Positions 10,462-20,832 of a stretch of DNA of 64,000 bases are shown here, piece after piece. Numbering within the stretch: the stretch's first letter is position 1; every line of letters begins with the position of its first letter. The position numbers were made by a program, and so were the translations under genes. Source of the DNA: Rana temporaria (taxonomy: Eukaryota > Chordata > Amphibia > Anura > Ranidae); assembly GCF_905171775.1 (NCBI RefSeq), contig NC_053492.1, positions 60,080,004-60,144,003 of the forward strand, written 5' to 3'. The notes under the pieces were generated by a model, which did not search any database, was not told the DNA's origin, and worked only from the letters and a program-made list of their open reading frames with translations.

Positions 10462-12834
10462 TCAGGCATTATTAATAAAAGCATTTATATCCGTTTCAAT
10501 ATTGAGGCCATGGGGGCTGTATGATTTCAACCGATGGATCCACCCCATTTCCATTTGGGAAATCTCCCTAACTAAATTACTACCCCTCCAATGCGCCTTG
10601 AATTTATCAATTCCGAGAAAAAGGGTATTGGAGGGGTCCTTATGATGTTTAAGTCTGTAATGGTTAGACACAGAGTGATTTCTAAAACCTGCAAGGATAT
10701 TTGTGATGTGTTCATTAACCCTTACTTGAAAGGACCTCTTAGTACGACCTATGTATTGTAGCCCACACGGGCATTGAACCAAATACACAACCCCAGTAGA
10801 GGCACAGGTAACGCATGGCACAATTTTAAACTCCTTCTGGGTAACTGTAGAAATGAAGGTGGTAACACATCTCCGTTGATTGCTGCTGAGGGCACACACA
10901 CGACACCTGTTACATTTATAGTAGCCCCTAAGTTGGTCGAAGAAGCCAATGCCCCTAAGGGGAGGGTCAATAACATTGACAGAAATTTTATTCCTAAGGG
11001 ACTGTACTCCCTTAAAGATCACCTTCGGTTTTATTGGCAAAATTTCTCTCAGCACCGGGTCGCTCCTGGCAATATGCCAATGCTTCTGAATCAGATGTGA
11101 AATGGACCGGTGCTGGATGGAATAGGAGGTAATGAAAGGCACGCCCTCAAGGAATTGATTTCCTTCAGCTTGTTCCCTTTCACGCAAAAGTTCATCCCTA
11201 TCCATAGCTGCAATATGGTCAAGGGTGTCTTTTAAAGTGCTCTCATTGTAACCCTTTTCTAGGAAACGCTCTGTAAGGACCCCAGCCTGATTTAAAAACT
11301 CTTGGCGGTCCGAGCAATTCCTCCTGAGCCTGAGATATTGACTCTTAGGGACTCCCTTGAGCCAAGGGGCATGATGGCAGCTATCGATAGGGATGAAAGC
11401 ATTGCGGTCGGTGTCCTTAAAATAAGTGGAAGTGGCAAAGGAACCGTCGTTGACACTTATATTTAAATCCAGATAATGGACACTGGTTTGGCTGGCCTCG
11501 TATTTTAACTCAATCCCTCTGTTGTTGGAATTGAGGTCATTGATAAAACCAACGAGGTCCTCATATTCACCAGCCCACAGGAGGAGGATGTCATCAATGT
11601 ACCGTGCCCAAAGAGCAACTTGAGATACATTTCGCGAATAGATGACATCCTCCTCCCACCTGGCCATAAATAAATTGGCCAGGCTTGGGGCATACTTAGC
11701 CCCCATGGCCACCCCAGTGTCCTGTTTATAGAACACATTATCAAACCAGAAATAGTTTGATCCAGCAGCGAACTTTAACAAGGCCATAATGAACTCCACC
11801 TGTTTATTGCAGAGCCCAGATTCTTTAGAGAGGAAATAAAGGACTGCCTCCATACCCAAGGTGTGGGGTATGATGGTATACAACGACTTTACGTCGATAG
11901 TAACCATCCACATCCCTGAGGCTGCTGTACAACTGGCTAGTATGTTCATAATGTGCCTTGAGTCCTTAACATAGGAAGGTACCTTTTTTACTAAGGGCTG
12001 TAAATAAAAATCGATATATCTGCCCACCCGGGACGTAATGGAATCAATCCCACTTACTATGGGACGTCCCGGGGGGCAGACTGGATCCTTGTGCAGTTTC
12101 GGGAGATAATATATAGTGGGAGTCCGGGGGGCTTTAGGGATAAGAAAAAGTTTCTCCTTGATAGTCAATATACCTTCAAATAATCCCCTCTCCACTAAAA
12201 TTTCTAATTCCCTTTTATATTTAAGTTTGGGGTCATTAGGGAGAACAGAGTAAGTGTCAGTGTCGTCGACAATATTGTGCATCTCCTTTAAATAATCCAC
12301 CTTGTCCAAGACGACAATACCTCCCCCCTTGTCCGCCGGTCGGATAACTAAATCCTTATTTTTGCAAAGAGAATCTAGACCCTCTTGTAAATTTTTACTA
12401 AGTTTGGCCTTCTTAATTTCCATACCCTCTAGGTCTCTTAATAGGACATCCCTAAAAGTTTTCAAGGATGGTGCCATTCCACCAGGAGGGTTGAACAAAG
12501 AAGAATTGGATAGGCCTGAATGAACAAAGCCATTGGTTAGGTGTCGATCAGACGGAGTTATTCCAGCCATGTACCTTTTTATATGAATCTTCCTAACGAA
12601 TTTGTGTATATCCATGTAGGTACCAAACCTGTTAAGGCTCTGTGGGGGTGCGAACTTTAACCCCTTATCCAGTAGAGATTTTTCAGAGTCTGTCAAGGTT
12701 TTGGTACTTAAATTAAAGATACCCCTCCCAACTACGTTTTGGGGCGTTTGGACCCTGTGCTTCCTCCCCCCTCTGTTTCCTCTCCTCTTTCTACTAACCT
12801 TTTTGTGCCCTGGCCTGGCCTGTGAAAACCCCAA
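10462..12834 (-). CDS. PLE ORF2: reverse transcriptase with GIY-YIG endonuclease, intact
   Basis: 790 residues. The replicase copies element RNA and the endonuclease nicks the target. RT motifs in order: ADKGGGIVVLD (about 166-176), YYLPKLHKDP (about 240), TIDVKSLYTIIPH (motif A), GVAMGAKYAPSLANLFM (motif B), RYIDDILLLW (motif C), LDLNISV. The C-terminus has a Cys-rich CNRCRVC...PCVTC segment followed by GVVYLVQCPCGLQYIGRT, the GIY-YIG core typical of canonical Penelope elements. No internal stop. The start overlaps the end of ORF1 by 103 bases in another frame. The first 35 residues are basic, so translation by frameshift or reinitiation from ORF1 is possible. Likely a recently active element. 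Confidence 0.95.
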   Translation of the reverse strand: MGFSQARPGHKKVSRKRRGNRGGRKHRVQTPQNVVGRGIFNLSTKTLTDSEKSLLDKGLKFAPPQSLNRFGTYMDIHKFVRKIHIKRYMAGITPSDRHLTNGFVHSGLSNSSLFNPPGGMAPSLKTFRDVLLRDLEGMEIKKAKLSKNLQEGLDSLCKNKDLVIRPADKGGGIVVLDKVDYLKEMHNIVDDTDTYSVLPNDPKLKYKRELEILVERGLFEGILTIKEKLFLIPKAPRTPTIYYLPKLHKDPVCPPGRPIVSGIDSITSRVGRYIDFYLQPLVKKVPSYVKDSRHIMNILASCTAASGMWMVTIDVKSLYTIIPHTLGMEAVLYFLSKESGLCNKQVEFIMALLKFAAGSNYFWFDNVFYKQDTGVAMGAKYAPSLANLFMARWEEDVIYSRNVSQVALWARYIDDILLLWAGEYEDLVGFINDLNSNNRGIELKYEASQTSVHYLDLNISVNDGSFATSTYFKDTDRNAFIPIDSCHHAPWLKGVPKSQYLRLRRNCSDRQEFLNQAGVLTERFLEKGYNESTLKDTLDHIAAMDRDELLREREQAEGNQFLEGVPFITSYSIQHRSISHLIQKHWHIARSDPVLREILPIKPKVIFKGVQSLRNKISVNVIDPPLRGIGFFDQLRGYYKCNRCRVCALSSNQRRCVTTFISTVTQKEFKIVPCVTCASTGVVYLVQCPCGLQYIGRTKRSFQVRVNEHITNILAGFRNHSVSNHYRLKHHKDPSNTLFLGIDKFKAHWRGSNLVREISQMEMGWIHRLKSYSPHGLNIETDINAFINNA

Positions 12835-14021
12835 TTATAGGATCCACTGGGGGCGACAGATGCACCAGACAGAGTGGGAGCGTCATGGTATTGAGAGGGG
12901 GGTGGTGCAAACCACATGCCCTCTGCTGGCCCATTGTAGTTAGATACGTCAGGGGCCAAATGCCGTTCAGGACCGTCTCTATCACTTAATGGGAAGAATG
13001 CATTTGCGACCGGTACATTGTAATCCCAACCTAGTCCCGATTCAGGCTGAAAATAAGCAGGGGAGGGGTATTCAGACTCACCTAAGGGACCTTGACGCCA
13101 GTTATTACTGTTGTCCGAGGTGTAGCCTCTGCCCCTAGGGCCCCCTACAACCCAACCCCTACCACGGTTACCTGGCCCTGATGGTCTAGGGGCCATAGTT
13201 TGATAGTAACTCCCAGGAAAGGGAGGGGCCAAATTCTGAGGGAATGTGTAACCCGAAGGGCCCTGTTGGGGACCCCCGGTGTGTTGGGACCCTGAAAAGG
13301 GTCTGAATGAGCCCTGTGGGCGACTCTGATTTTTAAATGTTGGGCCTTTAGACTGTCCTTGGCCCCTCCTAGGGGATGCCCTCCCAGGATTTGCCTTTAG
13401 ATGCTGGAAGCTTTTCTTAGGCACTAAAGAAATAATAGGTTGTTCCCCAGAGACTGGATTCGAGACTTCCATCTCGATCGGATTTTGTTTGTTTAATTCT
13501 TCAAGCAATTTTTTTTGCCAATTGAAGACCAAACCGTTCTGATAGTCCTCTAGGTCCCTGTTAAATTTCTTTTTCTTTTTGTTTCTCTGGTCCCTATCTT
13601 CCTTTTCTAAATAGTTAAGAAGACTCAAAGATTTATCCTTATATTCTTCACTCTCCTTGGAGGGGTCTAGTTTAATTTTTAAGGCCTTGATTTCCTCATC
13701 TAGTCTCTCCAATTTAGTGGTTTTCTTATCAACCAAAAATTTCAGAAAGGAAATGCCAGCGGTGTTAAAATACTTGAACCATTCATCCAGGTCAAGTTCA
13801 CCTTTCTGGGGGGGTACCTCCCATCTAAGGCTTCTAGGTACCATGCCCAACTTCATATAAGATTCTAGGTAGGCAATGTCCCATTTAGTGTGATTTTCAG
13901 AGATAAGAACATTTTTGAGCCTTATGAATATACCACTTAAATCCCCCTCGTCCTCTTTATAGGACTCAAAAACACCTTCAGTGTTCAGCAATTGTTTGGC
14001 ACGAAATTCAAAAATATCCAT
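12732..14021 (-). CDS. PLE ORF1: putative nucleic-acid-binding protein
   Basis: 429 residues upstream of the RT. The N-terminal third is helical (MDIFEFRAKQLL...), then comes a Lys/Glu coiled coil (about 95-165, with a KKKKKF run). The C-terminal half is rich in Gly, Pro, Arg and Gln (SGNRGRGWVVGGPRGRGY-type RG repeats), as in RNA-binding disordered tails, and ends with a basic GSKRPKT. No zinc knuckle or enzyme motif is seen. A gag-like RNA-packaging role is inferred from position and composition. Many described Penelope elements have a single ORF; a separate overlapping ORF1 is the unusual part. Confidence 0.85.
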   Translation of the reverse strand: MDIFEFRAKQLLNTEGVFESYKEDEGDLSGIFIRLKNVLISENHTKWDIAYLESYMKLGMVPRSLRWEVPPQKGELDLDEWFKYFNTAGISFLKFLVDKKTTKLERLDEEIKALKIKLDPSKESEEYKDKSLSLLNYLEKEDRDQRNKKKKKFNRDLEDYQNGLVFNWQKKLLEELNKQNPIEMEVSNPVSGEQPIISLVPKKSFQHLKANPGRASPRRGQGQSKGPTFKNQSRPQGSFRPFSGSQHTGGPQQGPSGYTFPQNLAPPFPGSYYQTMAPRPSGPGNRGRGWVVGGPRGRGYTSDNSNNWRQGPLGESEYPSPAYFQPESGLGWDYNVPVANAFFPLSDRDGPERHLAPDVSNYNGPAEGMWFAPPPSQYHDAPTLSGASVAPSGSYNWGFHRPGQGTKRLVERGEETEGGGSTGSKRPKT

Positions 14022-14087
14022 CTCAAATAAAATCTGTGTATCAGATCGAGTCGTGTAGCAGCGGTAATAATATCAGAAAAAATATGG

Positions 14088-15833
14088 AAAAACAAAAAAC
14101 CGCGCTTCACACACAAAGTCTATAGGCAGCAGCTGACGTTGGAAAAACAAAGCAATATATAATATAAATAGCCGCGCCAATCGAAATACAAAATAAATGT
14201 CAATCAATGAATGAAAATTGGTATAATCTCCTTGAAGACAATAATATCGGATAGAGCCTTTGGTTTGCTTGATGAATTACACTAAGTTCTTAAATTTGGT
14301 CAAACCACGAACACCCAGGTGACATGCATGCTTTTAGTGCAAATCCTCCACCGTAAGAATAAGCTGCTTACCACACGGCAAGCCTTTATTGCATTTGGCT
14401 ATAGCCCAGCCACGGCCTTTCAATCCTCTGGATACTCAGGGTGGAAACACTTGTATTTAAGCAGCGAGATCCAAGCCTCAGCATTGGGTTGGAAAGGAGT
14501 TGCGGTTCACTCTCGTTACCCCCCGCTCCGGACAATAGCAATCAAGCGATCCAGACACATATATCAAAGATAAAGAAGGGGCACAATAGCGTAATACCGC
14601 AGGATAAGAATATTTATTTAAAAGTAATGTACTTACATCAGTACGAATAAAAACAGCGTGTGACAGTAAAAGTAAAGCCGGCCGGCTTGAGGAGCCCTCC
14701 TCCTTGGCGTGGTGACGTCACTGACGCAGCCTCCCAGACGCGTTTCGTCACTAATGGACGTTTTCAATGGGGGTAGGGCTAGCAGCAGTGAGACACCTTC
14801 ATATAGCAGCCACTCAATGTAAACGGCGATCCATGGGAACAGACTCCGCCATTTTTGTTGAGGGTAAATTTGCCCATACCACCGCGCTTGACGTGCGCGG
14901 CTTAGAGCAGAGAATGTAAATCTTCTTTGATGTTAGTACCCCATTGCCGCAGAGTGAACTTCCCACTCGCCGCAAAAAAGGTCAAAAAAGTTTTAAATGT
15001 TGTAAAACCTCCGTGGAGACTAATTGAAATTAGCACACAGACAAATCAGGGAAGCACAAAGTTCATATCCGGCACAGAATAATTCAACTCGGTGCTCACC
15101 ATGGCCATCTTGTGGGCAAACTGAAAATCTCTTGTTAAATTAAACCTAATGGTGTTTAAACCTAGGAAGAATACAGGCCTCCATGTCTATACAAGACAAG
15201 GGTTATTAAAAGGTATTGTCCTAAGTACTAAAAAATGTGATGGGAAGACACATTCTTGTACAAAAACAAGATCAAAAAAAAAAAAAACACTTCAAGTGAT
15301 AAAGGTGAAATGTAAATTTTTAAATTTTAAATATGCTGATTGGTTTTAGATCTATTAAGTGATAATAAGCCAAACAATATGCTATACCAATTTTTAAATA
15401 TTTATATAGATTAAGTTGGTATATTTAAATAAATTTACAAAAATTATATTTAATAAGTCCCAACTCAGTCGGGAAATATGATATTGTGAGAAATCGCAAT
15501 ACGTGCTACCCCACACCCTCAAGGGTAAACATACCTCAAAAAGGGGGGGGGAAGGAAGGGGGGGAAAAAGAGAACACAAAATTGTGTCCATGGTGAAAAA
15601 AGAAAAAATAAAAAGATGAAAATTGTGTGAAAAAATTCTACTAAAAATTAGCATTTCCACATAGGTGGAAAATGCATGAAAATTTATTTATTTTTATTAA
15701 AAAATAAAATTAAATCAATTGTGTATATATATATACTAAATAAGTGAAAGCAAAACAAAACTTAGTTATGTTTAAGAAATAAAAATGCTGAAACCCGTGT
15801 CTGTTCCCATAGAGCCCTTTACAGAGGTTCACA
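14088..15833 (-). repeat. PLE pseudo-LTR B (upstream of ORF1)
   Basis: On the minus strand this lies 5' of ORF1 and probably carries the promoter and 5' leader. Same sequence as copies A and C apart from a few substitutions and homopolymer lengths (A run near 15277, G run near 15542). Confidence 0.9.
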
Positions 15834-16409
15834 TCAGGCATTATTAATAAAAGCATTTATATCCGTTTCAATATTGAGGCCATGGGGGCTGTATGATTTC
15901 AACCGATGGATCCACCCCATTTCCATTTGGGAAATCTCCCTAACTAAATTACTACCCCTCCAATGCGCCTTGAATTTATCAATTCCGAGAAAAAGGGTAT
16001 TGGAGGGGTCCTTATGATGTTTAAGTCTGTAATGGTTAGACACAGAGTGATTTCTAAAACCTGCAAGGATATTTGTGATGTGTTCATTAACCCTTACTTG
16101 AAAGGACCTCTTAGTACGACCTATGTATTGTAGCCCACACGGGCATTGAACCAAATACACAACCCCAGTAGAGGCACAGGTAACGCATGGCACAATTTTA
16201 AACTCCTTCTGGGTAACTGTAGAAATGAAGGTGGTAACACATCTCCGTTGATTGCTGCTGAGGGCACACACACGACACCTGTTACATTTATAGTAGCCCC
16301 TAAGTTGGTCGAAGAAGCCAATGCCCCTAAGGGGAGGGTCAATAACATTGACAGAAATTTTATTCCTAAGGGACTGTACTCCCTTAAAGATCACCTTCGG
16401 TTTTATTGG
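15834..16409 (-). pseudogene. 5'-truncated PLE ORF2 tail (left arm of the inverted repeat)
   Basis: Encodes about 192 C-terminal residues of ORF2 from PIKPKVIFKGVQS through the GIY-YIG domain to the same stop. The upstream part is missing. It forms a tandem head with pseudo-LTR B. Confidence 0.9.
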
Positions 16410-17309
16410 CTCAAGGGAGTCCCTAAGAGTCAATATCTCAGGCTCAGGAGGAATTGCTCGGACCGCCAAGAGTTTTTAAATCAGGCTGGGGTCCTTACAG
16501 AGCGTTTCCTAGAAAAGGGTTACAATGAGAGCACTTTAAAAGACACCCTTGACCATATTGCAGCTATGGATAGGGATGAACTTTTGCGTGAAAGGGAACA
16601 AGCTGAAGGAAATCAATTCCTTGAGGGCGTGCCTTTCATTACCTCCTATTCCATCCAGCACCGGTCCATTTCACATCTGATTCAGAAGCATTGGCATATT
16701 GCCAGGAGCGACCCGGTGCTGAGAGAAATTTTGCCAATAAAACCGAAGGTGATCTTTAAGGGAGTACAGTCCCTTAGGAATAAAATTTCTGTCAATGTTA
16801 TTGACCCTCCCCTTAGGGGCATTGGCTTCTTCGACCAACTTAGGGGCTACTATAAATGTAACAGGTGTCGTGTGTGTGCCCTCAGCAGCAATCAACGGAG
16901 ATGTGTTACCACCTTCATTTCTACAGTTACCCAGAAGGAGTTTAAAATTGTGCCATGCGTTACCTGTGCCTCTACTGAGGTTGTGTATTTGGTTCAATGC
17001 CCGTGTGGGCTACAATACATAGGTCGTACTAAGAGGTCCTTTCAAGTAAGGGTTAATGAACACATCACAAATATCCTTGCAGGTTTTAGAAATCACTCTG
17101 TGTCTAACCATTACAGACTTAAACATCATAAGGACCCCTCCAATACCCTTTTTCTCGGAATTGATAAATTCAAGGCGCATTGGAGGGGTAGTAATTTAGT
17201 TAGGGAGATTTCCCAAATGGAAATGGGGTGGATCCATCGGTTGAAATCATACAGCCCCCATGGCCTCAATATTGAAACGGATATAAATGCTTTTATTAAT
17301 AATGCCTGA
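16410..17309 (+). pseudogene. Inverted 5'-truncated PLE ORF2 tail (right arm)
   Basis: Plus-strand ORF2 residues from LKGVPKSQYLRLRRN to the end, open throughout, with Gly to Glu at CASTEVVYL, a position at the start of the GIY-YIG core. The first 327 bases are unique to this arm and form the spacer of a 2.2-kb inverted repeat (roughly 14088-16409 against 16737-18986). Confidence 0.9.
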
Positions 17310-18986
17310 TGTGAACCTCTGTAAAGGGCTCTATGGGAACAGACACGGGTTTCAGCATTTTTATTTCTTAAACATAACTAAGTTTTGTTTTGCTTTCACT
17401 TATTTAGTATATATATATACACAATTGATTTAATTTTATTTTTTAATAAAAATAAATACATTTTCATGCATTTTCCACCTATGTGGAAATGCTAATTTTT
17501 AGTAGAATTTTTTCACACAATTTTCATCTTTTTATTTTTTCTTTTTTCACCATGGACACAATTTTGTGTTCTCTTTTTCCCCCCCTTCCTTCCCCCCCCC
17601 TTTTTGAGGTATGTTTACCCTTGAGGGTGTGGGGTAGCACGTATTGCGATTTCTCACAATATCATATTTCCCGACTGAGTTGGGACTTATTAAATATAAT
17701 TTTTGTAAATTTATTTAAATATACCAACTTAATCTATATAAATATTTAAAAATTGGTATAGCATATTGTTTGGCTTATTATCACTTAATAGATCTAAAAC
17801 CAATCAGCATATTTAAAATTTAAAAATTTACATTTCACCTTTATCACTTGAAGTGTTTTTTTTTTTTTTTATCTTGTTTTTGTACAAGAATGTGTCTTCC
17901 CATCACATTTTTTAGTACTTAGGACAATACCTTTTAATAACCCTTGTCTTGTATAGACATGGAGGCCTGTATTCTTCCTAGGTTTAAACACCATTAGGTT
18001 TAATTTAACAAGAGATTTTCAGTTTGCCCACAAGATGGCCACGGTGAGCACCGAGTTGAATTATTCTGTGCCGGATATGAACTTTGTGCTTCCCTGATTT
18101 GTCTGTGTGCTAATTTCAATTAGTCTCCACGGAGGTTTTACAACATTTAAAACTTTTTTGACCTTTTTTGCGGCGAGTGGGAAGTTCACTCTGCGGCAAT
18201 GGGGTACTAACATCAAAGAAGATTTACATTCTCTGCTCTAAGCCGCGCACGTCAAGCGCGGTGGTATGGGCAAATTTACCCTCAACAAAAATGGCGGAGT
18301 CTGTTCCCATGGAATCGCCGTTTACATTGAGTGGCTGCTATATGAAGGTGTCTCACTGCTGCTAGCCCTACCCCCATTGAAAACGTCCATTAGTGACGAA
18401 ACGCGTCTGGGAGGCTGCGTCAGTGACGTCACCACGCCAAGGAGGAGGGCTCCTCAAGCCGGCCGGCTTTACTTTTACTGTCACACGCTGTTTTTATTCG
18501 TACTGATGTAAGTACATTACTTTTAAATAAATATTCTTATCCTGCGGTATTACGCTATTGTGCCCCTTCTTTATCTTTGATATATGTGTCTGGATCGCTT
18601 GATTGCTATTGTCCGGAGCGGGGGGTAACGAGAGTGAACCGCAACTCCTTTCCAACCCAATGCTGAGGCTTGGATCTCGCTGCTTAAATACAAGTGTTTC
18701 CACCCTGAGTATCCAGAGGATTGAAAGGCCGTGGCTGGGCTATAGCCAAATGCAATAAAGGCTTGCCGTGTGGTAAGCAGCTTATTCTTACGGTGGAGGA
18801 TTTGCACTAAAAGCATGCATGTCACCTGGGTGTTCGTGGTTTGACCAAATTTAAGAACTTAGTGTCATTCATCAAGCAAACCAAAGGCTCTATCCGATAT
18901 TATTGTCTTCAAGGAGATTATACCAATTTTCATTCATTGATTGACATTTATTTTGTATTTCGATTGGCGCGGCTATTTATATTATA
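17310..18986 (+). repeat. PLE pseudo-LTR C (inverted)
   Basis: Reverse complement of copies A and B, including the 15 bases missing from A. It ends at 18986, next to the right copy of the 14-bp target duplication, and lacks the last hundred or so bases found at the outer edges of A and B (cgcgcttcacacacaaag segment). Confidence 0.88.
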
Positions 18987-19000
18987 GACTGAGAAAGTCT

Positions 19001-19533
19001 ACCTGCCAATTTTCCAAAACTGGAATCCAGACAGTGCTGGAACATTGAGTTCAGCCCAAGCTAGAATGGGGGTTGCTTCCCTTTGAGCTGTGTGACTTTT
19101 TGTGCCCTCGTGATGGTTGATATGATCCACTGCTGTGGCCTACATCCAACTGAATCCTCATCCGATTTCCTCATGGGCGGGCGAGATAAGCAGAGCTTCA
19201 GGAACAACCGAATCACCCTGAGCTCCAGGATGTTGATCAGGAGTTGGGCTTTTGCCAGAAGAGAGGGCACCCAGGACTCCACCAACAGGCTGGCGTTCAA
19301 TGTAAGCACCTTCCAAGACTTCAGGGGAAATTCTAGCACAGGTGTCTGACAGTGTCCAATGCAACCAGAGTGTTCAGCTGCAAAGTACAGGAGTAAAACT
19401 GAGCATATGGTATTACCTTGAAGGACCCACTGTTTCTTCAGAGCTGCTGCGTCAGGGTAGAGAAAGTGCATGTGAGGGGTTTAAATCTGAGAAAGAGCTC
19501 ACTCCTGTGATGGTGAACAGTAAGAGCTAGGAG
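19001..19533 (-). mobile_element. DIRS-like retrotransposon, RNase H region
   Basis: The minus strand encodes degenerate RNase H with LLINILELRVIRLFLK and, in another frame, remnants of the 'DN..AVAYIN' type region. The order relative to the LASRFNNKLD fragment at 8.3 kb fits one DIRS element split by the PLE. Further pieces may continue after 20529. Confidence 0.6.
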
Positions 19534-20520
19534 CAGTGCTGACAACCGCCAGTATTTTCTCCAGCCAGTAAATGCCAGTAAAAGAAAAAGGTTGCCAGTA
19601 AAAACATATGGCTGTGACGCTTGGCCGAGACCATCCGAGTGCCTGCTACAGTGTGTTCAGACCGTGCCGGTGATCTGACGATCTGGTTCCGGCTAAGGAG
19701 CTGGTTCCTGTAAGGACTGCGCAGGCGCAATCCTTGCCGACGGAAATCTCCGAACCTTGGCCGGCATCCAGGGCGACGTGGAATTTGAGGAAAGTGGCCA
19801 ATCGTCCTCATGTCCTCGCTTCCCTCGGACGGCTCGTTCCGCTCGCTCGGCCTCCTGGCTCTTTTTTTAACATCCTCCAATCCACGGGAATGTTAAAGAA
19901 TGAGCCTGGATGCCGACCGAGGTTCGGAGATTTCCGTCGGCAAGGATTGCGCCTGCGCAGTCCTTACAGGAACCAGCTTGTTAGGGGAACTTTAACGACA
20001 AGTCACCGGCAGTGTGTCACGTGAAGTCATGGTGCAAGGGAATAGAGCAGCCAGAGCCTTATGTACAGGTCTGCAGGACAGGAAGAATGAAAGCCGTTAG
20101 TGGACAGAAGGGACCACATGCAATAGAAAGAGAGGGTCACTGTAACTCAGCAGGGGACATGTCATGTTGGTGAGGTGCCATCATCATCATCTGTGCTGCT
20201 GCACACTGCTGTCAGTGTCACTGTGAGAGTCAATTTCATGTGTGTGTGCCGCTCATTCTAATTTCTTGCCCTCTCGATTCCTGTCCCTGAGCTACTTATT
20301 TACTATATAGAAAATAAAATAAGAAAAATGTTTTTGCCTTAATATCGACCTTAAATAACTTTGCTAATTGCATATTGTAACTTGTTGTAGCCTAAATACA
20401 AAAATTTGCACTTAAAACTGTAATTTTGTAACTTTTGAATATGCCAGTAAAAACGTAGCCGTGCCAGTAAGTTTTGGGTGTCGTGTCAGTAAATTTTAAT
20501 CTGGTAGGTTGGTAACACTG
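19534..20520. mobile_element. hAT-like MITE with 8-bp target duplication and an inner palindrome
   Basis: gctaggag on both sides (19526-19533, 20521-20528). Ends are CAGTGCTGACAACC and GGTTGGTAACACTG. It contains a nested inverted-repeat element at about 19687-19988 whose relative lies at 59641-59945. Confidence 0.8.
19687..19988. repeat. Palindromic element (gcgcaggcgcaatcc family)
   Basis: Arms gttccggctaaggagctggt and accagcttgttaggggaac, with inner arms gactgcgcaggcgcaatcc / ggattgcgcctgcgcagtc. Second copy at 59641-59945. Confidence 0.7.
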
Positions 20521-20832
20521 GCTAGGAGCAATGTCCTTCAGCATCAGGCTTCAGGAGGTATGTAAATGACCTACGCCTATAGCAAGGGCATTAATACATT
20601 TTGGTCAAAGCTGTATAGTTTGTTTGCAGGTGCCCCCCTACCCGCAAATGCTTTTTTTTTTGGAAAAGGTAAATTATGGGAGTTATTTACTAAAGGAAAA
20701 TACACTTTGCACTGAAAGTGCCCTTGGAAATGCAGTCGCTGTAGATGCAAGGAAAATAAAAAACAGCATTTTATCTTGCACATGATTGGATAATAAAATC
20801 AGCAGAGCTTCCCATCATTTCAGATCTACCCC

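Larger units (their letters stand above)
8725..18986 (-). mobile_element. Compound Penelope-like element (PLE) with 14-bp target duplication
   Basis: A 10.26-kb insertion flanked on both sides by gactgagaaagtct (8711-8724 and 18987-19000). Minus-strand order: truncated ORF2 (16409-15834), pseudo-LTR B, ORF1, ORF2, pseudo-LTR A. A plus-strand truncated copy (ORF2 tail plus pseudo-LTR C) is joined at 16406-16410. Tandem pseudo-LTRs with an inverted, 5'-truncated partner are the known integration pattern of Penelope elements. The three pseudo-LTRs differ at only a handful of sites by eye, so the insertion is young. It sits in an older DIRS-like element. Confidence 0.92.

Noticed and set aside
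16146..16409. Plus-strand N-terminal part of the 387-codon ORF
   Set aside because: It is the antisense of the left PLE arm; only the part from 16410 on is real ORF2 sequence, so the fusion is an artefact of the inverted junction.
19083..19349. 88-codon plus-strand ORF
   Set aside because: Opposite strand to the DIRS RNase H remnant, which explains the open frame.
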